In this document: one piece after another, positions 26,889-36,795 of the stretch | Layout: every line of letters begins with the position of its first letter | How positions within the stretch are numbered: the first letter of the stretch is position 1 | Assembly (NCBI GenBank): GCA_946553045.1 | Contig: CAMNRO010000006.1 | Location: 1-64,000 of the forward strand | DNA: 64,000 nucleotides | Direction of reading: 5' to 3' | DNA from: an uncultured Porphyromonadaceae bacterium | GTDB taxonomy: Bacteria > Bacteroidota > Bacteroidia > Bacteroidales > Muribaculaceae | The notes under the pieces: model-generated | What the model was told of the DNA's origin: nothing | Databases searched by the model: none | The model's input: only the letters and a program-made list of their open reading frames with translations | Translations under genes and position numbers: made by a program

Positions 26889-29800
26889 GAAGTAAACGAA
26901 ATTCATCACACAGTGAACATCAGAAGTGCTATAGGTTCTTTAAGCCGGATTTTGCTTTACGCATTGCTTGCCGTGGTCCTTTTTGCCTGCGGCATTCTCG
27001 TTTTGGTATATTCGCCATGGACACAGAATATTGCCCGCGAAGCAATCGTCAAAAAAATGCAGTCTGTGCCGGGTGATGTCCGTCTGGAACTTGACGGGTT
27101 CAGACTGCGATTTCCCTTGAATCTTGAAATAGAAGGTCTTGCCCTGACCCAGAATGGCGATACCATTATCGGAGCAGACCGCCTGGATGCCAGAGTGAAG
27201 CTCCTTCCGCTGTTGCGTGGGCGTGCCGACCTTGAATCCGCGCTTTTAACCGGGGGGCGATATGTCATAGGTACGCCCGACTCTCTGATGTACATGACTG
27301 TAGACGCCGATTCTCTGGCATTATCGCCGGCTTCGGTGCTTCTTTCCCAGATGGATATCACTCTTGGAGATGCTACCATTTCCGGCGGCCGTCTTGATAT
27401 GACAATACGGCCCGACACGTCAGCACCTAAACCTCCGTCGCCTCCGACAGACATGCGTATAAGAGCCGACAGACTTGTTCTTCGCGATTTCGACTATTCG
27501 ATGCGTCTTATGCCGACCATCGACACTCTTTCGGCCCACATACCTTACGCTGTTGCCCGCACCGGCGACATCAATCTTCTCGAACAGAAAATAGCTCTCG
27601 CTTCGTTTATGGGAACGGGGCTCGATGCCCGATATATCGTGCCCGATTCGGCTGCAATAGCTCTCGGTGGTCCTTACCCGGATTCTGCCGTCGTTGAAGC
27701 CGACAGCGCCGTTGTCTCCAAACCGTGGTCTGTGAGCATAGATTCCATAGCTTTCGACGATTCCAAGGCGCTCTACGCCACGGCCGGAGTAGTGCCTCTG
27801 CCTGGCCTTGATTTTACTTATATCCAGGTTGACGAACTGAGTCTCCGGCTGCACGATTTCTTCAATCAGGCGACTACGGGGAAGCTGCCGCTCGAAGTCA
27901 GCGCCCGCGAGCGCTGCGGCGTGTGGCTCAATGCGCAGGGTACGCTCGACATCGATTCGGTCGGACTCAATTTCCGCGATTTCCGTCTGTCCACACCCGA
28001 TGGCACAGCTGCCGCATTCACTGCCATGATGGGCATGGGCGACCTCGTCAATGACCCAGCCTTGCCTCTGGCTCTCAATCTCGACGGTGCATTCGCTCCC
28101 GGCGATCTTGGCAAAATGTTTCCCGCTTTCTCACCGTATCTCGCTGCCATTCCTTCTGCCGGCGATATCCTGCTGAGAGCTGATGTCGCCGGAACCTCGG
28201 GCAGAGTCGATATAGACACTCTCGAACTAAAACTTAATCGTTGCCTGACATTGCGCGCCGGCGGTTCGGTTGAAAATATGATGAATCCGGCCAGGATAGG
28301 TGGCAATATAGACCTTTCGGGCAATATTATAAATGTCGACGGTCTGAAGAATAAATTCCTTGCGCCGTCTACAGCCAAAACCATAGCGATACCGCCCATG
28401 ACTCTTGCAGGACATGTGACTATGAAAAGCGGTGTCGCCGGCGGGCGCCTTACGGCACGCACCAAGGGCGGTTCAATACGCCTCGACGGACGATGGAACA
28501 GTAATCGAGAGGATTATGCGGCCACTGTCAGAACAGACCGCTTTCCGGTGAATGCGTTCATGCCTCTGCTTGGTGTCGGTGCGGTGTCTGCCGACCTGCA
28601 GGCCGGAGGCCATGGCTATAATCCGTTTGCCGCAAGCACGACCATGGACGCAGACCTTGCAGTGTCGTCGGCAGTGTACCAGGATGTGACATATAAGAAT
28701 ATAGACGGCAAGGTGCATGTCGCCGATGGTCGCGCCGCCGTCGAACTCGTTTCGGCTGACCCCGGCCTTGACTTCGCTCTCAATGCTTCGGGGAATCTGA
28801 CAGGCAATACCTATGGCTGGACTGCCGATATCCAGGGCCGCAACATCGATCTTGAATCGCTCGGCATGATGGCTGAACCGTCGACCCTCGAAGTGTATGC
28901 CAAAGCAGACGCCACAATCGGTCCCGGAAAAAACGACATGAAGGCCCATGTGGTACTCGAAGACCTGTTTTTCCGCCGGCATAGCGGAACTATCGGGCTA
29001 TCCGGTGTCGATATTCATTTTTCGGCAGCCGACAGCCTTACGTCCGCCGACATTGCAAACCGCGATTTCATGGCTTCCTTCTCGTCGCCATGCGGCCTTG
29101 ACACCCTTGGCTCAAGATTTATGAAAGCCTCTGATATTCTGAAAGAGCAGCTCGCATCGTATATGATTGATATCGATACTCTTTCGCAGGCTTTGCCTAA
29201 ATTCGCCATCGATGTCAGGCAGGGCCGAAACGGTCTTGTAAACGATATTCTTGCATCGTCGCGCATGTCGCTGCGCAATCTCCGGCTGAGTGCCGACAAC
29301 GATTCTATCCTTGCTCTCGACGGCTCCGTGCTTGGTTTTGACACGGGTTCGATGATGCTCGATTCGATATTTATAAACGCCAGGCAGCACCACGAGCACC
29401 TTCATTTCGTTGCCGGTTTAGAAAACAAGCCCGGCAACCTTGACGAATGGCACCGTGTGAGCCTGCAGGGCAAGGGAGAAGGCAATAGTCTGCTAATGCG
29501 CCTGAGCCAGCAGAATCTGAAGGGCAATACAGGCTATGATTTCGGCCTGGTTGCAAAAGCCGAAGCGTCCGATTCGACGCTCATTGTCAATTTGAAGCCA
29601 TATAATCCGACTATCGGATACCAGCCGTGGAAAGTGAATGAGGATAACTTTATTTCATACCGCATTCCCGACCGGCACATCGACGCCAATCTGCGTATGG
29701 AGGGTGGCAACAGTGCTCTGGCTATTTATACCGAGCATTCTGCCGGTGAAAGCGAGCAGGAAGATCTCGTAGTGAAGCTGACCGATATTCATATTTCCGA

Positions 29801-31733
29801 CTGGATAGCGCTCAACCCGTTTGCACCGCCGGTAAAAGGCGATGTGAGTGCGGATATGCGCCTTAACCGCCAGGGCGACCGCCTTGTCGGCAAGGGTTCG
29901 GCCGGCATTACAGATTTTAAATACGGCCGCGAGAAGGTTGCCGACTTCAATGCCGAATTCGATGTTTCGGCGACACCGTCGGGCACAATCAGGGCTAAAG
30001 CCGACCTGCTGGTAGATGGTGTGAAGACAATCACTGTAAGCGGAGCTCTGAACGACACTACGGCTGTCTCGCCAATGGCTCTTGATTTTTCGATGATACA
30101 TTTCCCGCTCGCTACAGTCAATCCTTTCCTGCCTCAGGGTATGGCACGGCTGTCGGGCATGCTCAACGGCCGCATGGATATTACGGGCTCTACCAACAAA
30201 CCTATTGTAAACGGCTATCTCGATTTCGACTCCACCGCAGTGCGTCTGGCTCTTACCGGCACTGAGTATAAATTCAGCGAAGATAGTATTCCGGTGCAGG
30301 ACAATGTGGTGGAATTCAAGAATTTTACTATCAAAGGTTGTAATAAGAATCCTTTGTCCGTCGACGGCACCGTCGACTTCAAGGATGTCCAGAATATGAA
30401 GTTCAATCTTGGCCTGAACGCTCGCGACATGCAGATTGTGAACACACGCAAGGCCTCTAAGGGAGCCGATGTGTATGGAAGTGCTTTTGTCGATGTCGAC
30501 GCCAGGGTGGCCGGGTCTATGCGCCTGCTGAATGTGGACGCGAAACTTGGTATTCTTGCCGGAACGAATGTGACATATGTGATTCCCGATGCCACAAACG
30601 CCATTGCGAACCGCTCGAACTCCGACATGGTGAAATTTGTAAGTTTTGCCGACAGTGCGGCTGTGGTCGTTGCCGACAGTCTGACTAATACAGGTATGGC
30701 GATGTTCCTCGATGCCCGGCTGAATATCGAAAATGGCTCGACTATCAGCGTCGATTTGTCGTCTGATGGCAAAAATAAGGTTCAGCTACAGCCTAACGGT
30801 CAGTTGAATTATACAATGACGCCTCTCAGCGACGGCAGGCTGATTGGACGCCTGAATATCGATGGCGGTTTTGTGCGCTATTCTCAGCCGCCTATTATTT
30901 CCGAGAAAGTATTCAATTTCCAGAATGGAAGCTATGTCGCTTTCACCGGCGATATGATGAATCCGGCACTTAACGTCCATGCAATCGATGTAATGAAGGC
31001 CAATGTCACCCAGACGGGCCAGAACTCCCGTCTTGTCAACTTTGATGTGTCGCTGGCAGTCACCGGCTCGCTCAATCAGATGAACGTCGCCTTCGATCTG
31101 TCGACAAACGATGATATGACGGTTGCCAACGAACTCGAGTCGATGACCCCGGAGCAGCGGGCCAACCAGGCGATGAACATGCTCCTGTATAATGTCTACA
31201 CCGGCCCGGGAACCAAGGCAAGTGCGTCGCTGAGCGGAAATCCGCTGTTCTCTTTCCTTGAGTCGCAGGTTAACTCCTGGGCGGCAAACAATATCAAGGG
31301 CGTGGACATCAGTTTTGGCATAGACCAGTATGACCGTACTGTCGACGGCGCTACGTCTTCTACGATGAGATATTCGTACCAGGTGTCGAAGTCGCTTTTC
31401 AACGACCGCGTGAAAATTGTGGTGGGCGGCAACTATAGCACTGATGCCAATGCCGACGAGAACTTCTCGCAGAATCTTATCAACGACATATCGTTCGAAT
31501 ACTTCCTCAATAAGACCAAGACGATGTATCTAAGGGTTTTCCGCCATACAGGCTATGAAAGTATTCTTGAGGGCGAAATCACTCAGACCGGTGTCGGTTT
31601 TGTATATCGCCGCAAACTGCGTCGTCTCGGCGATATGTTCCTGCCGCCTTCTGTGGTGCGCCGTCGCGAGGAGGCCCGTAATCGTGTAGATGAAACGTCT
31701 GATTCTAAATCCGAAAAAACAGAGAAGCCATGA
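26874..31733 (+). CDS. tamB: TamB-like translocation and assembly module protein
   Basis: The product is up to 1619 aa. A single membrane helix lies near residues 24-46 (ILLYALLAVVLFACGILVLVY). It is followed by a very long beta-rich body of AsmA/TamB type. The C-terminal third (NGRMDITGSTNKPIVNGYLDF, YSQPPIISEKVFNFQNGSYV, LESQVNSWAANNIKGVDISFG) is the TamB/DUF490 domain. TamB is an inner-membrane-anchored beta-taco that spans the periplasm and moves lipids or outer-membrane proteins together with TamA. No ATG exists near the start: the TTG at 26874 and the GTG at 26913 are the candidates, and the former lies in a hairpin. The stop overlaps the start of tamL by ATGA, so both are coupled. Confidence 0.88.
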   Translation: MSNGFEVNEIHHTVNIRSAIGSLSRILLYALLAVVLFACGILVLVYSPWTQNIAREAIVKKMQSVPGDVRLELDGFRLRFPLNLEIEGLALTQNGDTIIGADRLDARVKLLPLLRGRADLESALLTGGRYVIGTPDSLMYMTVDADSLALSPASVLLSQMDITLGDATISGGRLDMTIRPDTSAPKPPSPPTDMRIRADRLVLRDFDYSMRLMPTIDTLSAHIPYAVARTGDINLLEQKIALASFMGTGLDARYIVPDSAAIALGGPYPDSAVVEADSAVVSKPWSVSIDSIAFDDSKALYATAGVVPLPGLDFTYIQVDELSLRLHDFFNQATTGKLPLEVSARERCGVWLNAQGTLDIDSVGLNFRDFRLSTPDGTAAAFTAMMGMGDLVNDPALPLALNLDGAFAPGDLGKMFPAFSPYLAAIPSAGDILLRADVAGTSGRVDIDTLELKLNRCLTLRAGGSVENMMNPARIGGNIDLSGNIINVDGLKNKFLAPSTAKTIAIPPMTLAGHVTMKSGVAGGRLTARTKGGSIRLDGRWNSNREDYAATVRTDRFPVNAFMPLLGVGAVSADLQAGGHGYNPFAASTTMDADLAVSSAVYQDVTYKNIDGKVHVADGRAAVELVSADPGLDFALNASGNLTGNTYGWTADIQGRNIDLESLGMMAEPSTLEVYAKADATIGPGKNDMKAHVVLEDLFFRRHSGTIGLSGVDIHFSAADSLTSADIANRDFMASFSSPCGLDTLGSRFMKASDILKEQLASYMIDIDTLSQALPKFAIDVRQGRNGLVNDILASSRMSLRNLRLSADNDSILALDGSVLGFDTGSMMLDSIFINARQHHEHLHFVAGLENKPGNLDEWHRVSLQGKGEGNSLLMRLSQQNLKGNTGYDFGLVAKAEASDSTLIVNLKPYNPTIGYQPWKVNEDNFISYRIPDRHIDANLRMEGGNSALAIYTEHSAGESEQEDLVVKLTDIHISDWIALNPFAPPVKGDVSADMRLNRQGDRLVGKGSAGITDFKYGREKVADFNAEFDVSATPSGTIRAKADLLVDGVKTITVSGALNDTTAVSPMALDFSMIHFPLATVNPFLPQGMARLSGMLNGRMDITGSTNKPIVNGYLDFDSTAVRLALTGTEYKFSEDSIPVQDNVVEFKNFTIKGCNKNPLSVDGTVDFKDVQNMKFNLGLNARDMQIVNTRKASKGADVYGSAFVDVDARVAGSMRLLNVDAKLGILAGTNVTYVIPDATNAIANRSNSDMVKFVSFADSAAVVVADSLTNTGMAMFLDARLNIENGSTISVDLSSDGKNKVQLQPNGQLNYTMTPLSDGRLIGRLNIDGGFVRYSQPPIISEKVFNFQNGSYVAFTGDMMNPALNVHAIDVMKANVTQTGQNSRLVNFDVSLAVTGSLNQMNVAFDLSTNDDMTVANELESMTPEQRANQAMNMLLYNVYTGPGTKASASLSGNPLFSFLESQVNSWAANNIKGVDISFGIDQYDRTVDGATSSTMRYSYQVSKSLFNDRVKIVVGGNYSTDANADENFSQNLINDISFEYFLNKTKTMYLRVFRHTGYESILEGEITQTGVGFVYRRKLRRLGDMFLPPSVVRRREEARNRVDETSDSKSEKTEKP

Positions 31734-34018
31734 AATGTCTGAACTACATATATTGTATCGTTTTGACGGCTCTGCTGGCTGCCTGCTCGACAACAGCACG
31801 CATTCCCGACGATGAGGTGCTCTATACCGGAGTCAAAAAGGTAGAGGTGGCAGAGGATTCCGTAAAGATTCCGCCGGCTCTGACGGCGGCGGTGAAAGAT
31901 GCGGTCGATGTGGCTCCCAATAACTACTGGAAGCTGCTTGGCTGGCACTATCCTTTTCCGCTGGGACTATGGGTGTATAACAACTGGCCGAATCCTGAAA
32001 AGGGTCTGCGCCACTGGCTCTATGAGAAGCTTGTGGCAGAGCCGGTGCTTGTATCAGATGTCCGTCCTGAGGTGCGGACACATATGATAGAGCAGATTCT
32101 CGACAACAATGGCTATTTTCGCGGTACCGCGACATACGAGCTTGTGAAAGGACGCAATCCGAAAAAAGCCAAGATTCTCTATACGGTCAACCCCGGTCCG
32201 GCATTTCCTGTGGATACTGTAATGCTGTTGCCCGATACGACTGCCCTCAACTCTCTCATAGACTCGCTCGCCCGAAATGACGAATATCTGTCTATGAAAT
32301 CACCCCGTTTTTCGATAGATTCGCTCGGTAATGCCCGAAAGCGAATCACAAATTCGCTGCGCAACAAGGGATACTATTTCTTTCGTCCCGAATATATAGA
32401 GTATCTGGCCGACAGCGTTGAGAACCGTGGCCGGATAGCTCTCCGAATCGACATGGCCAGCAATGCCCCGAAGTTCGCCTTGAAACCGTATAAGACGGGT
32501 AAAGTGACCGTAAGAGTATTTCGCAATGAAGGCGGAGGTGAGCCCGATACCGTGCAGCTCAAACGCTCCACTCTTATCCAGATGATGCCGTCGCGGCTGC
32601 GCCGCAAGATTTTCGATGAAAACGTGATGTTCCGTCCCGGTCGTACGTTTGCAGTCCGCAATATGGATAGAACCCAGGCTAATCTGGCGCGTCTTGGCAT
32701 ATTTAGCGGCATAGAAATAAATGCATTTCCTGATACTACAGCGCGCGACGAGAATCTTCTCAACGTCGATATCGACTGTACTTTCGATACTCCGCTCGAA
32801 ACATCGCTCGAAGTTAACGCATCGTCCAAGTCTAACAGTTATATAGGCCCGGGGCTTACCTTCGGCGTGACGAACAAGAATATATTTGGAGGCGGAGAGC
32901 AGCTGTCGGTAAAGCTGACGGGCTCATACGAATGGCAGACCGGCCGTGGCCGCAGTGGCTCTGTGTTCAATTCCTACGAAGTCGGAATTACGGGCTCGCT
33001 CGCCTTTCCGCGTCTGCTGGCTCCGAAGTTCATACCTCGTAGCCGCTATCAGCTCAACTGGACCAGACTGCAGCTTAACGCCGACCTGCTCAATCGTCCG
33101 CATTATTTCAAGATGGCGCAGTTCAACGCCTCTATCAACTACGACTGGCGTGTGAGGCGTCATGTGCAGAACACTCTGACACTGTTCAAACTCACATATA
33201 CCAACCTGATGCATACTACCCACGAGTTCGACTCCATCATGGTGGCAAATCCTTCGGTGGCACAAAGTTTCAAGAGCCAGTTCATACCGCAGATGAGCTA
33301 TACATATGTATATGACCGGCAGATAAATCCCGATAACAATATCAACTGGCAGTTTTCGGTGCAGGAAGCCGGAAATGTTTTCTGGGCCATATATCGCGCA
33401 TGTGGCAAGAAGGGCGAGAAAGAACTTTTCGGAACACCGTTCTCGCAGTTTGTCAAGGGACAGACGCAGCTTGTATGGGGCAGACGTATTCTCTACGGCG
33501 ACCACTGGATTGTGAGCCGTGTGGCTGTCGGGGCTGCGCATGCTTACGGCAATTCGAGCCAGGTGCCGTATGCCGAGCAGTTCTATGTCGGCGGAGCGAA
33601 CTCAATCAGAGCGTTCACCGTGCGCAGTATCGGCCCCGGCAGCTATAAGGCGCCTCCAGGACAGCCGGAAGATTATTTCGACCGTACGGGTACGTTCAAG
33701 TTCGAGGCCAATGTCGAATATCGTTTTCCGCTTATGGGTCCGCTTCACGGTGCGCTTTTTGTCGATGCCGGCAACGTGTGGCTGTTAAAAGACGACCCTA
33801 TGCGCCCCGGAGGAACGCTCCAGGCCAAGACATTCCTGCGCGATATAGCCCTCGGCACAGGTTTGGGACTGCGGTTCGATATTTCGATGCTTGTGATACG
33901 CGCCGACCTCGGTATCGGTATCCACGCACCCTACAATACCGGCCACGGTGGTTACTATAACATGCCTAATTTCGGCAAATCGCTTGCCTTCCATCTTGCC
34001 ATCGGCTATCCTTTCTGA
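31730..34018 (+). CDS. tamL: TamL: lipidated BamA/TamA-family outer-membrane protein
   Basis: The product is 762 aa. The signal peptide ends in a lipobox (LLAAC, Cys19), the feature that separates the Bacteroidetes TamL from proteobacterial TamA. POTRA-like segments cover about 30-330 (KVTVRVFRNEGGGEPDTVQL and neighbours). The C-terminal half is a 16-stranded Omp85 barrel: FGGGEQLSVKLTGSYEW, the lid motif VGGANSIRAF, and the final aromatic residue in AIGYPF. It acts at the outer membrane with TamB, encoded directly upstream with a 4-base overlap. In Flavobacterium a TamL homologue is essential (established knowledge). No terminator is seen before the Nudix gene, but a promoter is. Confidence 0.9.
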   Translation: MKCLNYIYCIVLTALLAACSTTARIPDDEVLYTGVKKVEVAEDSVKIPPALTAAVKDAVDVAPNNYWKLLGWHYPFPLGLWVYNNWPNPEKGLRHWLYEKLVAEPVLVSDVRPEVRTHMIEQILDNNGYFRGTATYELVKGRNPKKAKILYTVNPGPAFPVDTVMLLPDTTALNSLIDSLARNDEYLSMKSPRFSIDSLGNARKRITNSLRNKGYYFFRPEYIEYLADSVENRGRIALRIDMASNAPKFALKPYKTGKVTVRVFRNEGGGEPDTVQLKRSTLIQMMPSRLRRKIFDENVMFRPGRTFAVRNMDRTQANLARLGIFSGIEINAFPDTTARDENLLNVDIDCTFDTPLETSLEVNASSKSNSYIGPGLTFGVTNKNIFGGGEQLSVKLTGSYEWQTGRGRSGSVFNSYEVGITGSLAFPRLLAPKFIPRSRYQLNWTRLQLNADLLNRPHYFKMAQFNASINYDWRVRRHVQNTLTLFKLTYTNLMHTTHEFDSIMVANPSVAQSFKSQFIPQMSYTYVYDRQINPDNNINWQFSVQEAGNVFWAIYRACGKKGEKELFGTPFSQFVKGQTQLVWGRRILYGDHWIVSRVAVGAAHAYGNSSQVPYAEQFYVGGANSIRAFTVRSIGPGSYKAPPGQPEDYFDRTGTFKFEANVEYRFPLMGPLHGALFVDAGNVWLLKDDPMRPGGTLQAKTFLRDIALGTGLGLRFDISMLVIRADLGIGIHAPYNTGHGGYYNMPNFGKSLAFHLAIGYPF

Positions 34019-34026
34019 TTTTTTGC

Positions 34027-34034
34027 TAACTTTG
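34027..34034 (+). promoter_or_regulatory. Promoter -7 element of the Nudix gene
   Basis: TAACTTTG matches TAnnTTTG, 17 bases before the ATG at 34052. The -33 element is not obvious. Confidence 0.55.
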
Positions 34035-34051
34035 CGGAAAAATCATCGATT

Positions 34052-34603
34052 ATGGAGAAGTGGAAGACGCTTTCAAGCGAATATCTGTTCAGGAGGCCTT
34101 GGCTTACTGCGCGCCGCGATGTAGTGCAGTTGCCTAACGGACAGATTCATGACGAGTATTATGTTCTCGAATATCCGACATGGGTCAATATAATCGCTAT
34201 TACGGAAGAAGGAAAGTATGTGATGGTGCGGCAGTATCGTCACGGTCTTGGCGATGTCTTCACGGAGTTATGCGCCGGCGTGGTAGAGGAGGGTGAAGAC
34301 CCTATGGAAGGTGCCCGTCGTGAACTTGAGGAGGAAACCGGCTATACCGGCGGAAAGTGGTCGCTCCAGTGTGTGCTTTGCCCCAATCCTTCGGCCAATA
34401 CTAATCTCAACTATTGCTATCTGGCAGAAGGGGTGAAGAAAACTTCTGCGCAACATCTCGACCGCACCGAGGATATTGAGGTGCAGTTGCTCGACCGCGA
34501 AGAGGTGTGGCAGCTCCTTGTAGACGACAAAATAAAGCAGGCGCTCATGGCTGCGCCTCTGTGGCGTCATTTCGCTTTAGGCTGCAAGCACGATGAGGCG
34601 TAA
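34052..34603 (+). CDS. Nudix hydrolase, ADP-ribose pyrophosphatase-like
   Basis: The product is 183 aa. The Nudix box is complete: Gly at about residue 76, then E (VVEEGE), and the RRELEEETGY core at about 89-98. The N-terminal ISEYL-type segment (LSSEYLFRRPWLTARRD, YYVLEYPTWVNIIAITEEG) and length suit ADP-ribose pyrophosphatase-like members, which hydrolyse nucleoside diphosphate-linked compounds and need Mg. Substrate assignment by eye is uncertain. Its last 11 bases overlap the start of the sulfatase-like gene, so the two are co-translated. Confidence 0.85.
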   Translation: MEKWKTLSSEYLFRRPWLTARRDVVQLPNGQIHDEYYVLEYPTWVNIIAITEEGKYVMVRQYRHGLGDVFTELCAGVVEEGEDPMEGARRELEEETGYTGGKWSLQCVLCPNPSANTNLNYCYLAEGVKKTSAQHLDRTEDIEVQLLDREEVWQLLVDDKIKQALMAAPLWRHFALGCKHDEA

Positions 34604-36530
34604 ATGGTTTGGCGCCGATGCTCTCGGAGCTACGTTGTGGCAGCTTGCCGTTGCTTTCGTTTTGCTGTGGCTCAGCCGCTTTGCGTTCGCGGCCTATAAT
34701 GCCGACATATGTCAGGTACGGTCGTGTGGCGAGGTTTTAAGGCTTGCACTTGCCGGAGTGCGCTTCGATTTGAGTGCTTTGGCTTATTTCAATGCGCTTT
34801 TTATATTGATGCGCATATTGCCTTTTGACTTTGTTTACAGAACGATTTACAATCGTATTGTCTTGTGGATATATGGCGTGTGCAACTCGCTGCTGCTCGC
34901 CGTAAACCTCGGTGACATACCATATTTCCGCTTCACCGGCGCCCGTTTGCGTTGGAGTAACATACTGAATATTACCACCGACTCTGATATATGGCGCATT
35001 GTGCTGCAATATGCCGGCTCGTACTGGTGGGCATTTGCTGCGGTCGCTCTTGTGATTGCCCTGATGATGTATCTGGCCACTCGGGTGAGGCTCTGCCGAC
35101 CATCGGGCCGTTTGGGCGGGTTGTGGTTTCGGATTGCCTTGGCTCTTGTCTTTGCAGGTGCCGCTTTCCTTGCCATGCGCGGCCGTGTAGGCGCCGGTGT
35201 GCCGCTGGCTATTCCCGATGCCGCTTTTGCTGTTGCTCGGTCGCCGCAGATTAACGTTGTGCTCAATTCGCCATTCTGTATTCTGCGTTCGCTCAATCGT
35301 ATTAAAAGTAACACCGAAGCAGAACTTGTGTTTTTCGACGAGCCTGGCCTCGCTTCTGTCAGAAACTCTGTTCATACCGGCGCCGACTCTCTGAAGCGGC
35401 GCAATATAGTGACAATTGTCATCGAAAGCGGAGGTTCGGTCTGGCTCGACAGCATTGCTACACGTCTCGGCGCAGAGAAGCATGGTCTGATGCCCTTTCT
35501 CGATTCCATTGCCGGGCAGTCGGCTGTGTTTGTCCATACGATAGCTTGCAGTCGCTCGTCGTGTGGCGGTTTCACGGCTGTGTCGTGCGGTTTTCCTGCT
35601 TTCGACCCTTTCTATTTCATGCTGTCGCCATATAATAAGAACACACTCGATTCACCGGCACGTCTGCTCGGCAATAAAGGCTGGGATACGACTTTTTACT
35701 ATGGATGCAAGCATGGTTCCTTCAATATAGACCAGACTGCTTTCGCTTCGGGCTATCAGCGAATAGTAGACCGCGAGGCATATGGCGACGATGGCGACTA
35801 CGATGGCATGTGGGGTATTTTCGATTATCCGATGGCCGAATATATAGCTGTCGACCTTGGCACGCGCCCTGAGCCTTTCCTCGCTAACTGGTTTACGGTG
35901 TCGGCTCACGGGCCGTTCACTATCCCGGATGGATGGGATACAAGCGGCTTCAAACACCCGGAAGCCTCGCCTGAGCGGGGTCTTGAGTACACCGACCAGT
36001 CATTGAGGCGTTTTTTTAAATTAGCCAGACGGCAGCCATGGTATGATAATACTACATTTATAATCACAGCCGATCATGGCAACCGCGATTTCAAGGGCAC
36101 CGACTATGATACGCCATATATCCAGAGCCATATACCCTTTATAGTCTATACGCCTGACGGCTCTGTAGCACCTTGTATCTATACCGGCCGTGCTTTCTCT
36201 CAACATGATATCGCGGCGACGACACTCGGGCTTGCCGGCTATGACGAGCCATTTGTGCAGCTCGGAACCGATGCATTCGATTCCGATGCCGATAGCTTTG
36301 GAATACAGCGTATTTCAGGCCGCTACATGGTGGTTGGCCCGCGCTATGCTATTTTTACGTCGCCCGACGTAAAATCAATAGAAGAAGTCTACGACATCAG
36401 TGTCGATCCTGCAATGAAAGCTCCGCTTGCCACGTTCGATTCGGCCGAGGCTGAAGCTCTCCTCCTTAAGGCACAGGCGTTTCTGCAAGACTATACTTCG
36501 CGTCTGATTCACGACAGACTATATAATTGA
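34593..36530 (+). CDS. LtaS-like membrane sulfatase/phosphoglycerol transferase
   Basis: The product is 645 aa. About five membrane helices fill the first 200 residues, followed by an alkaline-phosphatase-superfamily domain from residue about 270. Metal and nucleophile sites are visible: TIVIESGGS (Glu ligand), CSRSSCGGFTAV (nucleophile region, about 318-329), WFTVSAHGPF and FIITADHGNRD. This is the plan of lipoteichoic acid synthase and of Gram-negative phosphoglycerol or phosphoethanolamine transferases, with the catalytic domain in the periplasm. In Bacteroidetes the acceptor is not known; envelope glycan decoration is plausible. It overlaps the Nudix gene by 11 bp and is followed by a strong terminator. 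Confidence 0.82.
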   Translation: MRRKWFGADALGATLWQLAVAFVLLWLSRFAFAAYNADICQVRSCGEVLRLALAGVRFDLSALAYFNALFILMRILPFDFVYRTIYNRIVLWIYGVCNSLLLAVNLGDIPYFRFTGARLRWSNILNITTDSDIWRIVLQYAGSYWWAFAAVALVIALMMYLATRVRLCRPSGRLGGLWFRIALALVFAGAAFLAMRGRVGAGVPLAIPDAAFAVARSPQINVVLNSPFCILRSLNRIKSNTEAELVFFDEPGLASVRNSVHTGADSLKRRNIVTIVIESGGSVWLDSIATRLGAEKHGLMPFLDSIAGQSAVFVHTIACSRSSCGGFTAVSCGFPAFDPFYFMLSPYNKNTLDSPARLLGNKGWDTTFYYGCKHGSFNIDQTAFASGYQRIVDREAYGDDGDYDGMWGIFDYPMAEYIAVDLGTRPEPFLANWFTVSAHGPFTIPDGWDTSGFKHPEASPERGLEYTDQSLRRFFKLARRQPWYDNTTFIITADHGNRDFKGTDYDTPYIQSHIPFIVYTPDGSVAPCIYTGRAFSQHDIAATTLGLAGYDEPFVQLGTDAFDSDADSFGIQRISGRYMVVGPRYAIFTSPDVKSIEEVYDISVDPAMKAPLATFDSAEAEALLLKAQAFLQDYTSRLIHDRLYN

Positions 36531-36562
36531 AAAAGCAGCGCCCTGAGGGGTGCTGCTTTTTT
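36531..36562 (+). terminator. Terminator after the LtaS-like gene
   Basis: AAAAGCAGC (36531-36539) pairs with GCTGCTTTT (36552-36560), with further CC/GG pairing inside and TTTTTT at the 3' side. Confidence 0.88.
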
Positions 36563-36582
36563 GTTCGTGCATATGCTGCCGA

Positions 36583-36759
36583 TTACTTTTTGGAGTGTTC
36601 CAGTGAGGTTTTGCGGAATTCCTTCATGAGCTTTTCGAGTTCGAGGGAAGTCTTGCGGGCGCGTGTGCCAGCTGCTTTGTTACCTTTTTCTACCTGAAGA
36701 GCAGCGTCGGCTTTGAATGCTTCGTAAGCTGCCTGGATTTGCTGTACTAACGATTCCAT
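36583..36759 (-). CDS. Histone H1-like DNA-binding peptide (Hc1 family)
   Basis: This short gene encodes 58 aa. The product starts MESLVQQIQAAYEAFKADA and ends EHSKK. It is Lys/Arg-rich with an amphipathic helical N-terminal half and a basic centre (EKGNKAAGTRARKTSLELE). That is the pattern of the small Hc1/histone H1-like proteins annotated widely in Bacteroidetes and resembling the N-terminal part of chlamydial Hc1. It should bind DNA non-specifically in the nucleoid. It sits 36 bp downstream of queC on the same strand; its own promoter was not found. The stop is TAA at 36583-36585. Confidence 0.8.
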   Translation of the reverse strand: MESLVQQIQAAYEAFKADAALQVEKGNKAAGTRARKTSLELEKLMKEFRKTSLEHSKK

Positions 36760-36795
36760 GGACTGATTTTTTTTGATAGTGAGTAAATATGTGAA

